Source: Mesotoga prima MesG1.Ag.4.2 (GTDB taxonomy: Bacteria; Thermotogota; Thermotogae; Petrotogales; Kosmotogaceae). From it: a DNA stretch of 64,000 nt. Under the pieces are notes generated by a model. The model had not been told where the DNA came from, did not search any database, and worked only from the letters and a program-made list of their open reading frames with translations. Below, piece after piece: positions 19,723-27,995 of this stretch. Both the position numbers and the translations under genes were made by a program. The first letter of the stretch is position 1. The number at the start of each line of letters is the position of its first letter. The stretch is from assembly GCF_000147715.2 (NCBI RefSeq), contig NC_017934.1:2356001-2420000 (forward strand), in the 5' to 3' direction.

Positions 19723-20588
19723 CTTACTATTCCGGCCCCGAAAGCTACAGGGAAATTCTCAGGAGAGTCTACGAAGGAGTTGAAGACAGCTTCGCCTCGT
19801 GGGCAAAACTTGTCGGAGACCACTCTGATCGACTGGACAATGCTTTTGGCCACTTCATGACACTGGTAGTTCAGACTTCAAAAAGGAACGCTCCCGTTCT
19901 TTCGGTCTTTGTGGACAGCGAAGGCAGAGGTTATGTGGGTCTTTCAAACTCATCCCCATTTGAGACAGCAAGCGCCTTGTACCGGTTCCCAAACGAAGTC
20001 GAGAACCCGTTCATGGAAGCATTCGCCAGTTTCTTTGGGGACGAAACGGAACTGACATACCATCGAGCGATCTTTCAAAGTCCTTTGAAGCTTTACTTCC
20101 TTGCTTATTATGGTAATGAAAGGCTTCTACGTAAAGAGATTCTGAAGGACTCCCTGCGCGGAAAGGATTACTTCAGGCTGTCGGAAGTTATCGATGATAC
20201 GCTGTTCTCTATTTGCAGAGAAAATTATAGAAAGTGGATTGAGTTCGACGACGGAGAAGTCCTTGTTTTTCCCTTTCAAAACATTCTAAAAATCGCCTTT
20301 GGTCTACCAAAGATAAATGAAAACATCGACCGTTCTATAACTATGGAGCTTTCAAGGTTGTTCAGGATCGAGGTAACAAAACAGTGTGACGTTCTCAGAA
20401 ACTCGAGTGTAACTCCCGACATGAATATCTCGAGACCGGTTGCAACTGTTTTCGAGATAGATCTAGTAGACTCAAAGCCAGTATACGAAAGGCTTGAAGC
20501 ATTCTACAAATACTACTCGAAATTCATATCTGAAACGATAGAAAGCATGTTGAGATTCATTCATACTGATTTTCCGCTGAGCAAATAG
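19719..20588 (+). CDS. Unknown protein in the MoxR cluster
   Basis: 289 residues, starting at a GTG that overlaps the preceding TGA by four bases, so it is translated as part of the same operon. No family recognised. Mixed alpha/beta composition, no signal peptide, no membrane segment; notable segments are LVVQTSKRNAPVLSVFVDSEG near residue 47 and a charged helical C-terminus. Tight coupling to the metallopeptidase-like gene suggests a substrate or accessory protein of the MoxR/VWA pair. Confidence 0.7.
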   Translation: MTYYSGPESYREILRRVYEGVEDSFASWAKLVGDHSDRLDNAFGHFMTLVVQTSKRNAPVLSVFVDSEGRGYVGLSNSSPFETASALYRFPNEVENPFMEAFASFFGDETELTYHRAIFQSPLKLYFLAYYGNERLLRKEILKDSLRGKDYFRLSEVIDDTLFSICRENYRKWIEFDDGEVLVFPFQNILKIAFGLPKINENIDRSITMELSRLFRIEVTKQCDVLRNSSVTPDMNISRPVATVFEIDLVDSKPVYERLEAFYKYYSKFISETIESMLRFIHTDFPLSK

Positions 20589-20598
20589 GTGGTGTGAT

Positions 20599-21105
20599 TT
20601 GGCAAGGCAAACGCTTAAAATGTTCTATCCGATATCGATAAAGAATATTCGAAAGTTGAAGGCCGGAGACTTGATCGAATATACTGGTCAAGTTCTTCTT
20701 GCAGATGAAACTACTGTCGACAAATATAGAACGTACGAGAGACTGGAAGGTACACCGTTTTACAATCTTTCGAGAGAGCTCATTCTTTTCTGTACTCCAT
20801 CAGAAGGGAGACTCAGCTCAGATTCAGTGAAGATTGATCTCGATGATCTTGAGTATCTCTTTATGTCGGGCATAACGGCGACCGTTGGGCTCAATGTCGA
20901 GGAGGAGGAAATAACGGCTTTGTACAAACGTTTCTCAAGAGTCAACCTCTCTCTATGCAATCGGACATCTCTATATCCGGTCGATTTGAATGAACCCGTT
21001 CCCGACGAAGTAGAATGCGGTATGAGTATATCGCTGAAAGATGTGCTTCTCTATGTCGATATTTCGAGTCGGGGGACGAAGTTTGGCAGTGAGGAAGATG
21101 GCTGA
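20599..21105 (+). CDS. Protein resembling a fumarase beta domain, active site not conserved
   Basis: 168 residues starting at TTG behind AGGTGG. The opening IRKLKAGDLIEYTGQVLLADE and the later TPFYNLSRELILFCTP resemble the class I fumarate hydratase beta subunit (AGD-x-V-x-x-TG-x-I-x-x-A-R-D and LPFDLKG...YYVGP). The expected catalytic features, the ARDAAHKR and SAGPTTSYRMD stretches, are absent, and no alpha subunit with its iron-sulfur cysteines is adjacent. It may be a fold relative used for another purpose. The assignment is by eye and weak. It is 10 bases after the previous gene. Confidence 0.5.
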   Translation: MARQTLKMFYPISIKNIRKLKAGDLIEYTGQVLLADETTVDKYRTYERLEGTPFYNLSRELILFCTPSEGRLSSDSVKIDLDDLEYLFMSGITATVGLNVEEEEITALYKRFSRVNLSLCNRTSLYPVDLNEPVPDEVECGMSISLKDVLLYVDISSRGTKFGSEEDG

Positions 21106-21706
21106 CTTTAAGACACACATATACTGGGGTATCGCTTCCTACCCGATATTCACCTTGCTTTCACTGAGTGCTATCGAGCTCTTGCCAGTCCAACAGCTTC
21201 AGGATAGTAGCTTGATAGGTTCTGGGTACCTTCTCTATGTCCTTGGAAGCGATCTGCCCGACATAGATTCGAAAAGCGCGTTGATAAAGAGAATTATCGA
21301 AATACTAATCGCAAGCTTTGTTGCTTCTGCTCTTTACATTTCCATAATTTCGCCCAGGGTTCAGCCATTCCTGCTTTCCAGGCTTCCTTCACTGCCCGTG
21401 GCAGTTACGCTTTCCTTTTCACTTGCCATTATTTCCGGACTGGTTGTATCCAAACTGACAAACCTTCTCAGTCACAGAGGCTTCTTTCATACAGTATGGG
21501 GAAGTCTTCTATATGGGCTGGTAATCGAAAGTGTTGTGATTTTCAAACTGGAATCGTTTGGCGGTTCAATGAATCATACGGAGACAATCTTTCTGGGTAT
21601 AGCCGGTTCAAGCGGCTACTGTCTACATCTGCTTCTTGATAAAATCCACGGGGTCAAAAGAACACGAAGATCCGACCCCGGGCAAGAGAGTAATACCATT
21701 CTGTAA
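21098..21706 (+). CDS. YdjM/DUF457-type membrane-bound metal-dependent hydrolase
   Basis: About 202 residues from ATG 21098 (GTG 21089 is an alternative; both lie near the end of the previous gene). Polytopic membrane protein with the family signature: FKTHIYWG near the start, GSDLPDIDSKSA in the first third, SHRGFFHT near the middle and GYCLHLLLDKI at the end, giving the His/Asp pattern of the DUF457 hydrolases. About five membrane segments. Substrate unknown; relatives are linked to phospholipid or LexA-controlled functions in other bacteria. It ends the plus-strand cluster and converges on araD. Confidence 0.75.
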   Translation: MADFKTHIYWGIASYPIFTLLSLSAIELLPVQQLQDSSLIGSGYLLYVLGSDLPDIDSKSALIKRIIEILIASFVASALYISIISPRVQPFLLSRLPSLPVAVTLSFSLAIISGLVVSKLTNLLSHRGFFHTVWGSLLYGLVIESVVIFKLESFGGSMNHTETIFLGIAGSSGYCLHLLLDKIHGVKRTRRSDPGQESNTIL

Positions 21707-21842
21707 CTTCCGCCTGTTCCCGAGAAATTTCCGATGCTGCCAAAGATTGTCTTTACTTAATTATCGAACAGGGGCAGTTTAAAGCCCTCTTTATCGAGTC
21801 GTTCTATCAGTTCTTTCTGGAGTAGGACTGCCTTCTTCAGTT

Positions 21843-22532
21843 CTATTTCTGCCCGTAATAAGCATCTTTGCCGTGCTTCCGGAAATAGTGTTTGTTCATT
21901 ATATACTCAGGAAGCACTTGCGTTTCCCCTTTGATCAAAAGCGTCAGGCATGCCATCTTTGCAATTTCCTCTAGAATTATGCTGTTCTTAACGGCATCCT
22001 TCACATCTTTTCCCCAGGTAAAAGGTGCGTGACCGGCTACCAGCACTCCGGGAGTTCTTTGGTAATCTCTAGTGGAAAAGGTCTCTCCTATTATCTTACC
22101 CGTATTTAGTTCGTAATCGTTTTCGACTTCTTCAGCTTTCAGAAATCTCGTGCAGGGCACTTCTTTGTAGAAGTGGTCTGCATGGGTCGTACCAAAGCAT
22201 GGAATACTCCTACAAGCCTGCGCCCAAGCTGTTGCCCAGGTTGAATGAGTGTGAACTATTCCGCCTATTTCACGGAAGGATCTGTAGAGAAAGATGTGAG
22301 TCGGTGTATCTGAAGAAGGTTTAAGGCGACCTTCCACTACTCTTTCTTCGAGATCGACAACCACCATGTCGTCCGGCGAAAGTACGGAATAGTCTACCCC
22401 ACTGGGTTTAATAACAACTAGACCTTCTTCTCTAGATATTGCGCTGGCATTTCCCCAGGTAAGCTTTACCAGTCCAGACTCACAGATAGCGATATTAGCC
22501 TTGTAGACTTCCTCCTTAAGCTTATTCAGCAT
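21843..22532 (-). CDS. araD: L-ribulose-5-phosphate 4-epimerase
   Basis: Converts L-ribulose 5-phosphate to D-xylulose 5-phosphate, the last step of arabinose entry into the pentose phosphate pathway. 229 residues, the usual length. Class II aldolase fold: WGNASAI near residue 27, the zinc ligands in VHTHSTWATAWAQ (about 94-106) and later GHAPFTWGKD. It ends in AYYGQK as AraD proteins do. It is the last gene of the arabinose locus, 51 bases after araA. Confidence 0.96.
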   Translation of the reverse strand: MLNKLKEEVYKANIAICESGLVKLTWGNASAISREEGLVVIKPSGVDYSVLSPDDMVVVDLEERVVEGRLKPSSDTPTHIFLYRSFREIGGIVHTHSTWATAWAQACRSIPCFGTTHADHFYKEVPCTRFLKAEEVENDYELNTGKIIGETFSTRDYQRTPGVLVAGHAPFTWGKDVKDAVKNSIILEEIAKMACLTLLIKGETQVLPEYIMNKHYFRKHGKDAYYGQK

Positions 22533-22583
22533 ATTCTCTTCCTTTCACATTCAGCGTGAGCAATTTCCATGACAGAGCTAAGG

Positions 22584-24110
22584 TCAAAGCTTCTTCAGTT
22601 TGTAGTATATTTCATTGTATCTAAGTTCCTTTTTGAACTCCCTAATGTCTGTATTTTCATCTATCACGACGATTTCAATCCCGAACATCTCACAAAGATC
22701 TTCAAGCTGTTCTGTGGTGACCGTGTAACTCATGCTTGAATGATGTGCCCCACCGGCCAGAATCCAGGCTGTTGCGGCAGTTGATAAATCAGGTTTCGGA
22801 ATCCATAGGGCCCTTGCTACAGGCAGTTTGGGCATCGCTACCTCCTGCTTAACAACATCCAGCTCATTTACGATCATTCTGAATCTATCTCCGAATTCGA
22901 CGATACAGGCCTGAACAGCGGGTCCCGCTTTCGCATTGAACACTAGCCTTGTCGGAGGTTCCTTACCTCCTATCGATAGAGGATGGACTTCTAAAGAAGG
23001 AGTACCGTCGGCTATCGATTCACATACCTCGAGCATGTGTGCCCCTAACTCCTTCACGTTTCCCGGTTCAAAGTGATATACGTAGTCTTCGATAAATGAT
23101 GTTCCTTTATCGATGCCTTCGGCCATTACCTTCATGATTCTTACAAGGGCAGCCGATTTCCAGTCTCCCTCTCCTCCGAAGCCGTAACCGTCCCTCATAA
23201 GTCTTTGGACTGCTATCCCCGGAAGCTGTTTCATTCCGTGAAGATCTTCAAATGTAGTTGTGAACGCCTTGAAGCCACCATCTTCCAGAAACCTTCTCAA
23301 AGAGATTTCTATCCTTGCGGCTTCGCGAACTGAAGCCTGAAATTCTTCTTCAGAGACCGTCGATTTCACAACGGGATACTCTTTCAAGTATTCCTTAACT
23401 AGTTCCTCTGCTTCGCTTTTTTTCACTTTCTTGAAGTATCCTTCTATGTAATCTCCGACCGCAAAGCCATGGATTTCGTAACCGAAGTCGATCTGGGCGT
23501 CTACCTTGTTTCCTTCGGTAACGGCAACGTCCCGCATATTGTCTCCCAATCTTGCGACCTTGAGTCTATGTGCTTCATTCCAGCCTAGAGCCGCCCTAAG
23601 CCAGTCTTCAAGCTTTGCAATGACAGCCTTGTCCGTCCAGTGTCCGGCAATTACCTTGCGCTTCAGTTCTAGCCTTGTGGAGATGAATCCGAACTCCCTT
23701 CCCCCGTGAGCAGATTGGTTCGTATTCATGTAATCCATATCGATGGTATCCCACGGTATCTTCTGTTCGAACTGGGTATGGAGATGAAGAAAGGGTTTGT
23801 CAACGGATTTCAGACCGGCGATCCACATCTTCGCCGGTGAAAACGTATGCATCCATGCGATCAAACCGATGCATTTGTTGTTGGAGTTCGCTTCATCAAT
23901 TGTTGCTTTTATCTGAATTGCATCTTTTAGCACGGGTTTCCACATGATTTTTGCTGGGGCAGTTATCTTCTCATTGAGAGCGTTCACTAGCTTTTTAGAG
24001 TTCTCTTCGACCTTTCTTAAAACTTCTTTACCATATAGCTCTTGGCTTCCCGTCAAAAACCAAACTTCAAGGCTATCTGTGCTGATGATAATCAGTCCTC
24101 CTTTTCGCAA
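22584..24110 (-). CDS. araA: L-arabinose isomerase
   Basis: Converts L-arabinose to L-ribulose in the cytosol with a divalent metal. 508 residues from the TTG at 24110. Hallmarks: EVWFLTGSQELYG at the N-terminus, AWMHTFSPAKMW, the metal and substrate region DLHGMKQLPGIAVQRLMRDGYGFGGEGDWK (split here by function), and AGGAHHSSMSYTV. The start is uncertain: a strong AAAAGGAGG lies inside the frame at 24096-24104, and the protein length in relatives would fit initiation at the ATT or ATC codons at 24092 or 24089. The TTG has only GGGTGA before it. Confidence 0.94.
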   Translation of the reverse strand: MRKGGLIIISTDSLEVWFLTGSQELYGKEVLRKVEENSKKLVNALNEKITAPAKIMWKPVLKDAIQIKATIDEANSNNKCIGLIAWMHTFSPAKMWIAGLKSVDKPFLHLHTQFEQKIPWDTIDMDYMNTNQSAHGGREFGFISTRLELKRKVIAGHWTDKAVIAKLEDWLRAALGWNEAHRLKVARLGDNMRDVAVTEGNKVDAQIDFGYEIHGFAVGDYIEGYFKKVKKSEAEELVKEYLKEYPVVKSTVSEEEFQASVREAARIEISLRRFLEDGGFKAFTTTFEDLHGMKQLPGIAVQRLMRDGYGFGGEGDWKSAALVRIMKVMAEGIDKGTSFIEDYVYHFEPGNVKELGAHMLEVCESIADGTPSLEVHPLSIGGKEPPTRLVFNAKAGPAVQACIVEFGDRFRMIVNELDVVKQEVAMPKLPVARALWIPKPDLSTAATAWILAGGAHHSSMSYTVTTEQLEDLCEMFGIEIVVIDENTDIREFKKELRYNEIYYKLKKL

Positions 24111-24853
24111 AGAGATTGGTCACCCATGTTTATCCAAAAAGCATTGAAGCTTTAAGGCTACAAATAACGGTAGATTTTTGGAGCGCTTGAGACCAAAATA
24201 TATTGATGGCTTTCGAGATTTCATTGCTTTGTCGTAACCTATGGATTTAGTTTCGTCAAGCATGAATGATTCTGCACCTCTTAACTCAGCCGACGCTTTG
24301 TTTCCGAAATCAATCAAGCCGTCTCATAACTCCCTCACCTGGCTTTGGAACCAGGTCCTCGAATCTGTCTAGGAGATTCATGATTTCCATTTCTTCTAGT
24401 GTTCTAGGAGCTGACACGAACAAATCTCATGCACATCTGCTCCCACTTACCTTAGAAAATCAGGAGAGGTTTCGAACATTTTGATTTGTCAATCGCATGA
24501 GGCGAAAAACTATATGAAGCTCATGCTTGGCCCGTGAAATTCCACGAATCTAACATGAAGCTAGTCTCCTTACCTTGAGTCAATAGGCTTCATCGAACTC
24601 GGCCGTCTTAAACTTTTCAATGTCTTAGTGCGCTAAATGAGAACTTAACAGTTCCGAACAAACGGATCCAGAGTATCTTTTAAGCTCTTCGACCAGCTAG
24701 ACGGAGACCATTCAGCGATAAATCGATAACGACCTCTCTAAAAAGCCTTCTGTGCATCGGCCGATGACTTTCAGCTACTTACTTCGAGCTTCAAGTTTCC
24801 TCAAAAGATCGTTTCCCGTCTCAACTCTTATTGCTGGTATACATTCTCACCGC
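24111..24853. other. Gene-free 740-base gap inside the ara locus
   Basis: No credible gene between the kinase and araA. A 65-codon minus-strand frame (24120-24317) is unsupported. A short inverted repeat ACCTGG/CCAGGT lies near 24340-24360. No TACGTAC-type AraR site was found here. The size and lack of frames suggest a lost gene or a long untranslated region. Confidence 0.45.
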
Positions 24854-26377
24854 TTAGACCATCTTCCACATAGTCTCCTTGGTTTTCTCGTACAGCTCCC
24901 GGAAAAGAGAATACTGTTTCTCGTAGATCTCCCTATGGTTTGGGTCGGGGCTAATCGGATCTCTGAATTTGACCCAGTCTTTGATTCTTTCGGGTTTATC
25001 TATGAGCCCAACTCCAAGGCCTGCGAGGAATGCGTCACCGAAAGGCGCCTCAACGAGACTGGATACCTGTCTCATCTTATATCCCGTAATATCGGCAAAG
25101 ATCTTGTTCCAAACCGTAGATTTGGCCACTCCGCCGACTATCCAGCATTCATCGTCAAGTTTCAATCCAGCCTTGATTCCATTTTCCATGTTGTGCCTCA
25201 GTGCGTATGCAGCACCTTCCATGAGAGCCTTGTACATATGCGCTCTTGTGTGAACAAGAGTCACTCCAAAGAAAACCCCCTTGGCAAAAGGATCCCAAAT
25301 CGGAGAACGCTCACCCATGAAATACGGGAGGACTATTAGTCCATCGCTTCCGGCTGGAATCTTTTCAACTTCCCTATCCAGCAACTGGTAAGGAGACGTT
25401 CCAGTTCTTTTTCCGACAGACTCTTCGCTGTCTGCGAATTCATCCTTGAACCATTTTGCAAGAGCTCCCGTGGTTGCCGAGCCTCCAAAAGAGTAGATTC
25501 TTTCGGTATCGTGAACCACATATGGAAAACTGACCAGACCAAACGGCATTTCCTTTCCATCGTGGACCGTCCCCCAGCACGTAGAAGTCCCTACCATCGC
25601 AACATGTTCACCCTCTTCGAGTGCTCCTGCGGAAAGCTGGGCAACCGGCGCATCTATGCCCCCTGAAACGACTGGAGTTCCTTCGAGCAGACCACACAAC
25701 TTCGAGCTTTCGGCAGTTACTCTGCCAACGATATCGCTAGACTTCACGATTCTTTCTGGAAGAAGTTCCATTGGTATTCCCAGAGCTTCGCACATCTCCC
25801 TGGACCACGTCAATTTCCTTATATCGAAGACGCCTCCAATATTTCCTGCAGAGGAATAATCGATCGCGTCTTCACCCGTAAGCAGATAAACCACATAGTC
25901 TTTCGGCGTCACAAATTCATAAGTCTTTTTCCAGACTTCCGGTCTGTTGTCTCTGAGCCACATGATTTTTGTGAAGCCGTAATAAGAATCTACATAGTTT
26001 CCCGTTATTGAGAAGATTTTCTCCTCAGGAATGTTTTCCTTCACCCAGCTTGTCTGAGCGGTCGCCCGTCGATCCATCCAGATCAGGCATGGATGTAGTG
26101 GCTTCATCTCTCTATCAACGGGAATGCCGGATCCACCGTAAAGGCCACTGATAGCTAATCCGGCGATTTCCTTCTTTGTAACATCCGCTTTTTCAGCAAC
26201 TTCCCTTATTGTGTCGAAAGCGGCCTTTGCCCAGACATCTGGCCATTGCTCGGCCCAATTTGAACCTGGCTTTATTACGTCGTACTCCCTTTGAGCTTCT
26301 AAGAGGACCTCTCCTCTTTCATTCACCAGTACGCTCTTCGTCCCCTGAGTTCCAATGTCACATCCGATTAAGTACAT
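24854..26377 (-). CDS. FGGY-family sugar kinase, probable L-ribulokinase
   Basis: ATP-dependent sugar kinase of about 507 residues. Two actin-like domains: phosphate-1 loop CDIGTQGTKSVL at the N-terminus, LIWMDRRA, the catalytic region GGIDAPVAQLSAG (about 245-257), GGSATTGALAKW, and the adenosine region WIVGGVAKSTVWNKIFADITG (in two parts). By sequence alone it could be a xylulo-, glucono- or ribulokinase; its place between the arabinofuranosidases and araA makes L-ribulokinase the best guess. The ATG at 26377 is chosen because AGAAGGTGA lies five bases upstream; a GTG nine bases earlier is weaker. Confidence 0.85.
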   Translation of the reverse strand: MYLIGCDIGTQGTKSVLVNERGEVLLEAQREYDVIKPGSNWAEQWPDVWAKAAFDTIREVAEKADVTKKEIAGLAISGLYGGSGIPVDREMKPLHPCLIWMDRRATAQTSWVKENIPEEKIFSITGNYVDSYYGFTKIMWLRDNRPEVWKKTYEFVTPKDYVVYLLTGEDAIDYSSAGNIGGVFDIRKLTWSREMCEALGIPMELLPERIVKSSDIVGRVTAESSKLCGLLEGTPVVSGGIDAPVAQLSAGALEEGEHVAMVGTSTCWGTVHDGKEMPFGLVSFPYVVHDTERIYSFGGSATTGALAKWFKDEFADSEESVGKRTGTSPYQLLDREVEKIPAGSDGLIVLPYFMGERSPIWDPFAKGVFFGVTLVHTRAHMYKALMEGAAYALRHNMENGIKAGLKLDDECWIVGGVAKSTVWNKIFADITGYKMRQVSSLVEAPFGDAFLAGLGVGLIDKPERIKDWVKFRDPISPDPNHREIYEKQYSLFRELYEKTKETMWKMV

Positions 26378-26481
26378 ACATATCACCTTCTAGATTTCGT
26401 CATTTTCATGCCTTAACCAAGATTGTATCTCATCCAATCCAGGTTCGCCGGAACCGAACACTTCGCCTTCCTTCCAGGGTC

Positions 26482-27966
26482 TTACAGACCACTTTCCAGC
26501 GAGAACTCGATTACATTTGCCGACATCGGATCGAGTTTAAGGAACATCTCCGTAGAACAGTTATCTAACACCTTTTTTTGAACTCTTATTCGATCTGGAT
26601 TGTCAAAATCGTTCATCTCATCGGGAGCGGAACCGGTCAGCACATTTAGAACCGCCCTCTTCTTGACCTCGATTCCCGATAGATCCAGACGTACTTCCTC
26701 TTCCCTTTGGTAGTAGTTAATTAGCGCGACGCTTAGAACTTGTTTCTCTTCGTCATAGGTTGCCGACCCGTCAACATAAGGTACGCCGTTCAGCTTGAAG
26801 CTGTTTCGTCCCTCAACGAAGGTTCTCGTATTGATGTCGTAGGTATCGCAGTCTACCGCCATGTTTAGTCTAGTTCTACCGGTGTGATTAACGAAGAGGT
26901 CGAAAGCATGGTAAATGGGAGTGAGAACCATTTCATCTCCCTTCGTTTTTATCATGCCCAGAGCGTTTACCATCTGAGCAAGATTGGCCATTTGCACGGT
27001 ATCGGCCATTCTATGCATGACCACAAAGATTCCCGCCGCAAAGAGGCCGTCCTTCAGGGCATAGGGTTCTTCAAGTAGAACGATGCCCTTGTCCATGCCT
27101 TCCTTTTCCGCGCTTATCTTGTACCATACGTTCCACTCGTCAAAAGAAATCTTCACATGATCGAGGCGCAGGTGCTTTATCAGCGCTTCGAGTAGTCTCA
27201 GTCTCTGTTCGCAATAGTAGACGGAGGCTACTGTTCCAAGATAATCATCGGACCCGTGATATTCGTGGATCGAGATGTAATCTATCAAATGCCCCGCGTG
27301 TTTCAAAACCGTCAGATCCCAGTTGGGGTCGTCTGCACCGACTGCTATCACCTTTATTGATCGATCTACGCCCTTCATGAACTGGGTGTACTGACGAAGT
27401 TTCTCGGCGTATTCAGCCGCACTGCAATGACCCACCTGCCACGGTCCGTATACTTCGTTCCCGATTCCCCAATACTTTACACCGTAAGGTTCTGGGTGAC
27501 CGTTTTCTTTCCTCATTCTGGAGTACTTCGTAGGGGTGTCCAGATTACAGTATTCTAGCCAGGAGATCGCCTCGTCGAGAGTAGCGGTTCCCAAACTGAC
27601 TGCTAGGTAAGGCTCGGTGTCAATCTCTCTGCAGTACTGTATGAACTCATCTGTACCGAATCTGTTTGATTCCACACCTCCCCAAATGTAGTTCGGGAGC
27701 TGGGGACGCTTCTCGAGAGGGCCGATCCCGTCTTCCCAGTGATAGGCAGACACGAAGTTACCGCCGGGCCATCTAAGAATTGGGCACTTGATTCTCTTTA
27801 TAGCTTCCACAATGTCTTTTCTGAAACCCCGCGAATCGGACTTAGGAGATTTTTCGTTATAGATTCCATCGTAGATACATCTTCCAAGATGCTCGGTAAA
27901 GTGACCATAGATCATTTCGTTTATCTTCCCAAGCTTTCTCGGCCACACTTTCACTGATGTCTGCAT
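26482..27966 (-). CDS. abfA: Cytoplasmic alpha-L-arabinofuranosidase, GH51
   Basis: Removes terminal L-arabinofuranosyl groups from arabino-oligosaccharides. 494 residues, no signal peptide, matching the compact intracellular GH51 enzymes of Thermotoga and Geobacillus. The acid/base is Glu171 in GIGNEVYG and the nucleophile Glu277 in SFDEWNVWY. The N-terminal YGHFTEHLGRCIYDGIY and RWPGGNF are typical. Start ATG behind GAGGGAGG. It sits between the secreted GH51 gene and the kinase in the arabinose locus, so it probably acts on imported oligosaccharides. Confidence 0.95.
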   Translation of the reverse strand: MQTSVKVWPRKLGKINEMIYGHFTEHLGRCIYDGIYNEKSPKSDSRGFRKDIVEAIKRIKCPILRWPGGNFVSAYHWEDGIGPLEKRPQLPNYIWGGVESNRFGTDEFIQYCREIDTEPYLAVSLGTATLDEAISWLEYCNLDTPTKYSRMRKENGHPEPYGVKYWGIGNEVYGPWQVGHCSAAEYAEKLRQYTQFMKGVDRSIKVIAVGADDPNWDLTVLKHAGHLIDYISIHEYHGSDDYLGTVASVYYCEQRLRLLEALIKHLRLDHVKISFDEWNVWYKISAEKEGMDKGIVLLEEPYALKDGLFAAGIFVVMHRMADTVQMANLAQMVNALGMIKTKGDEMVLTPIYHAFDLFVNHTGRTRLNMAVDCDTYDINTRTFVEGRNSFKLNGVPYVDGSATYDEEKQVLSVALINYYQREEEVRLDLSGIEVKKRAVLNVLTGSAPDEMNDFDNPDRIRVQKKVLDNCSTEMFLKLDPMSANVIEFSLESGL

Positions 27967-27995
27967 CTTAATCCCTCCCTCGTATTTATATGGTG

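Noticed and set aside
20599-21105. Functional fumarase beta subunit
   Set aside because: Catalytic stretches are missing and there is no alpha subunit; kept only as a fold resemblance.
24120-24317. 65-codon minus-strand frame before araA
   Set aside because: No family, no good ribosome binding site, and stops within the araA leader.
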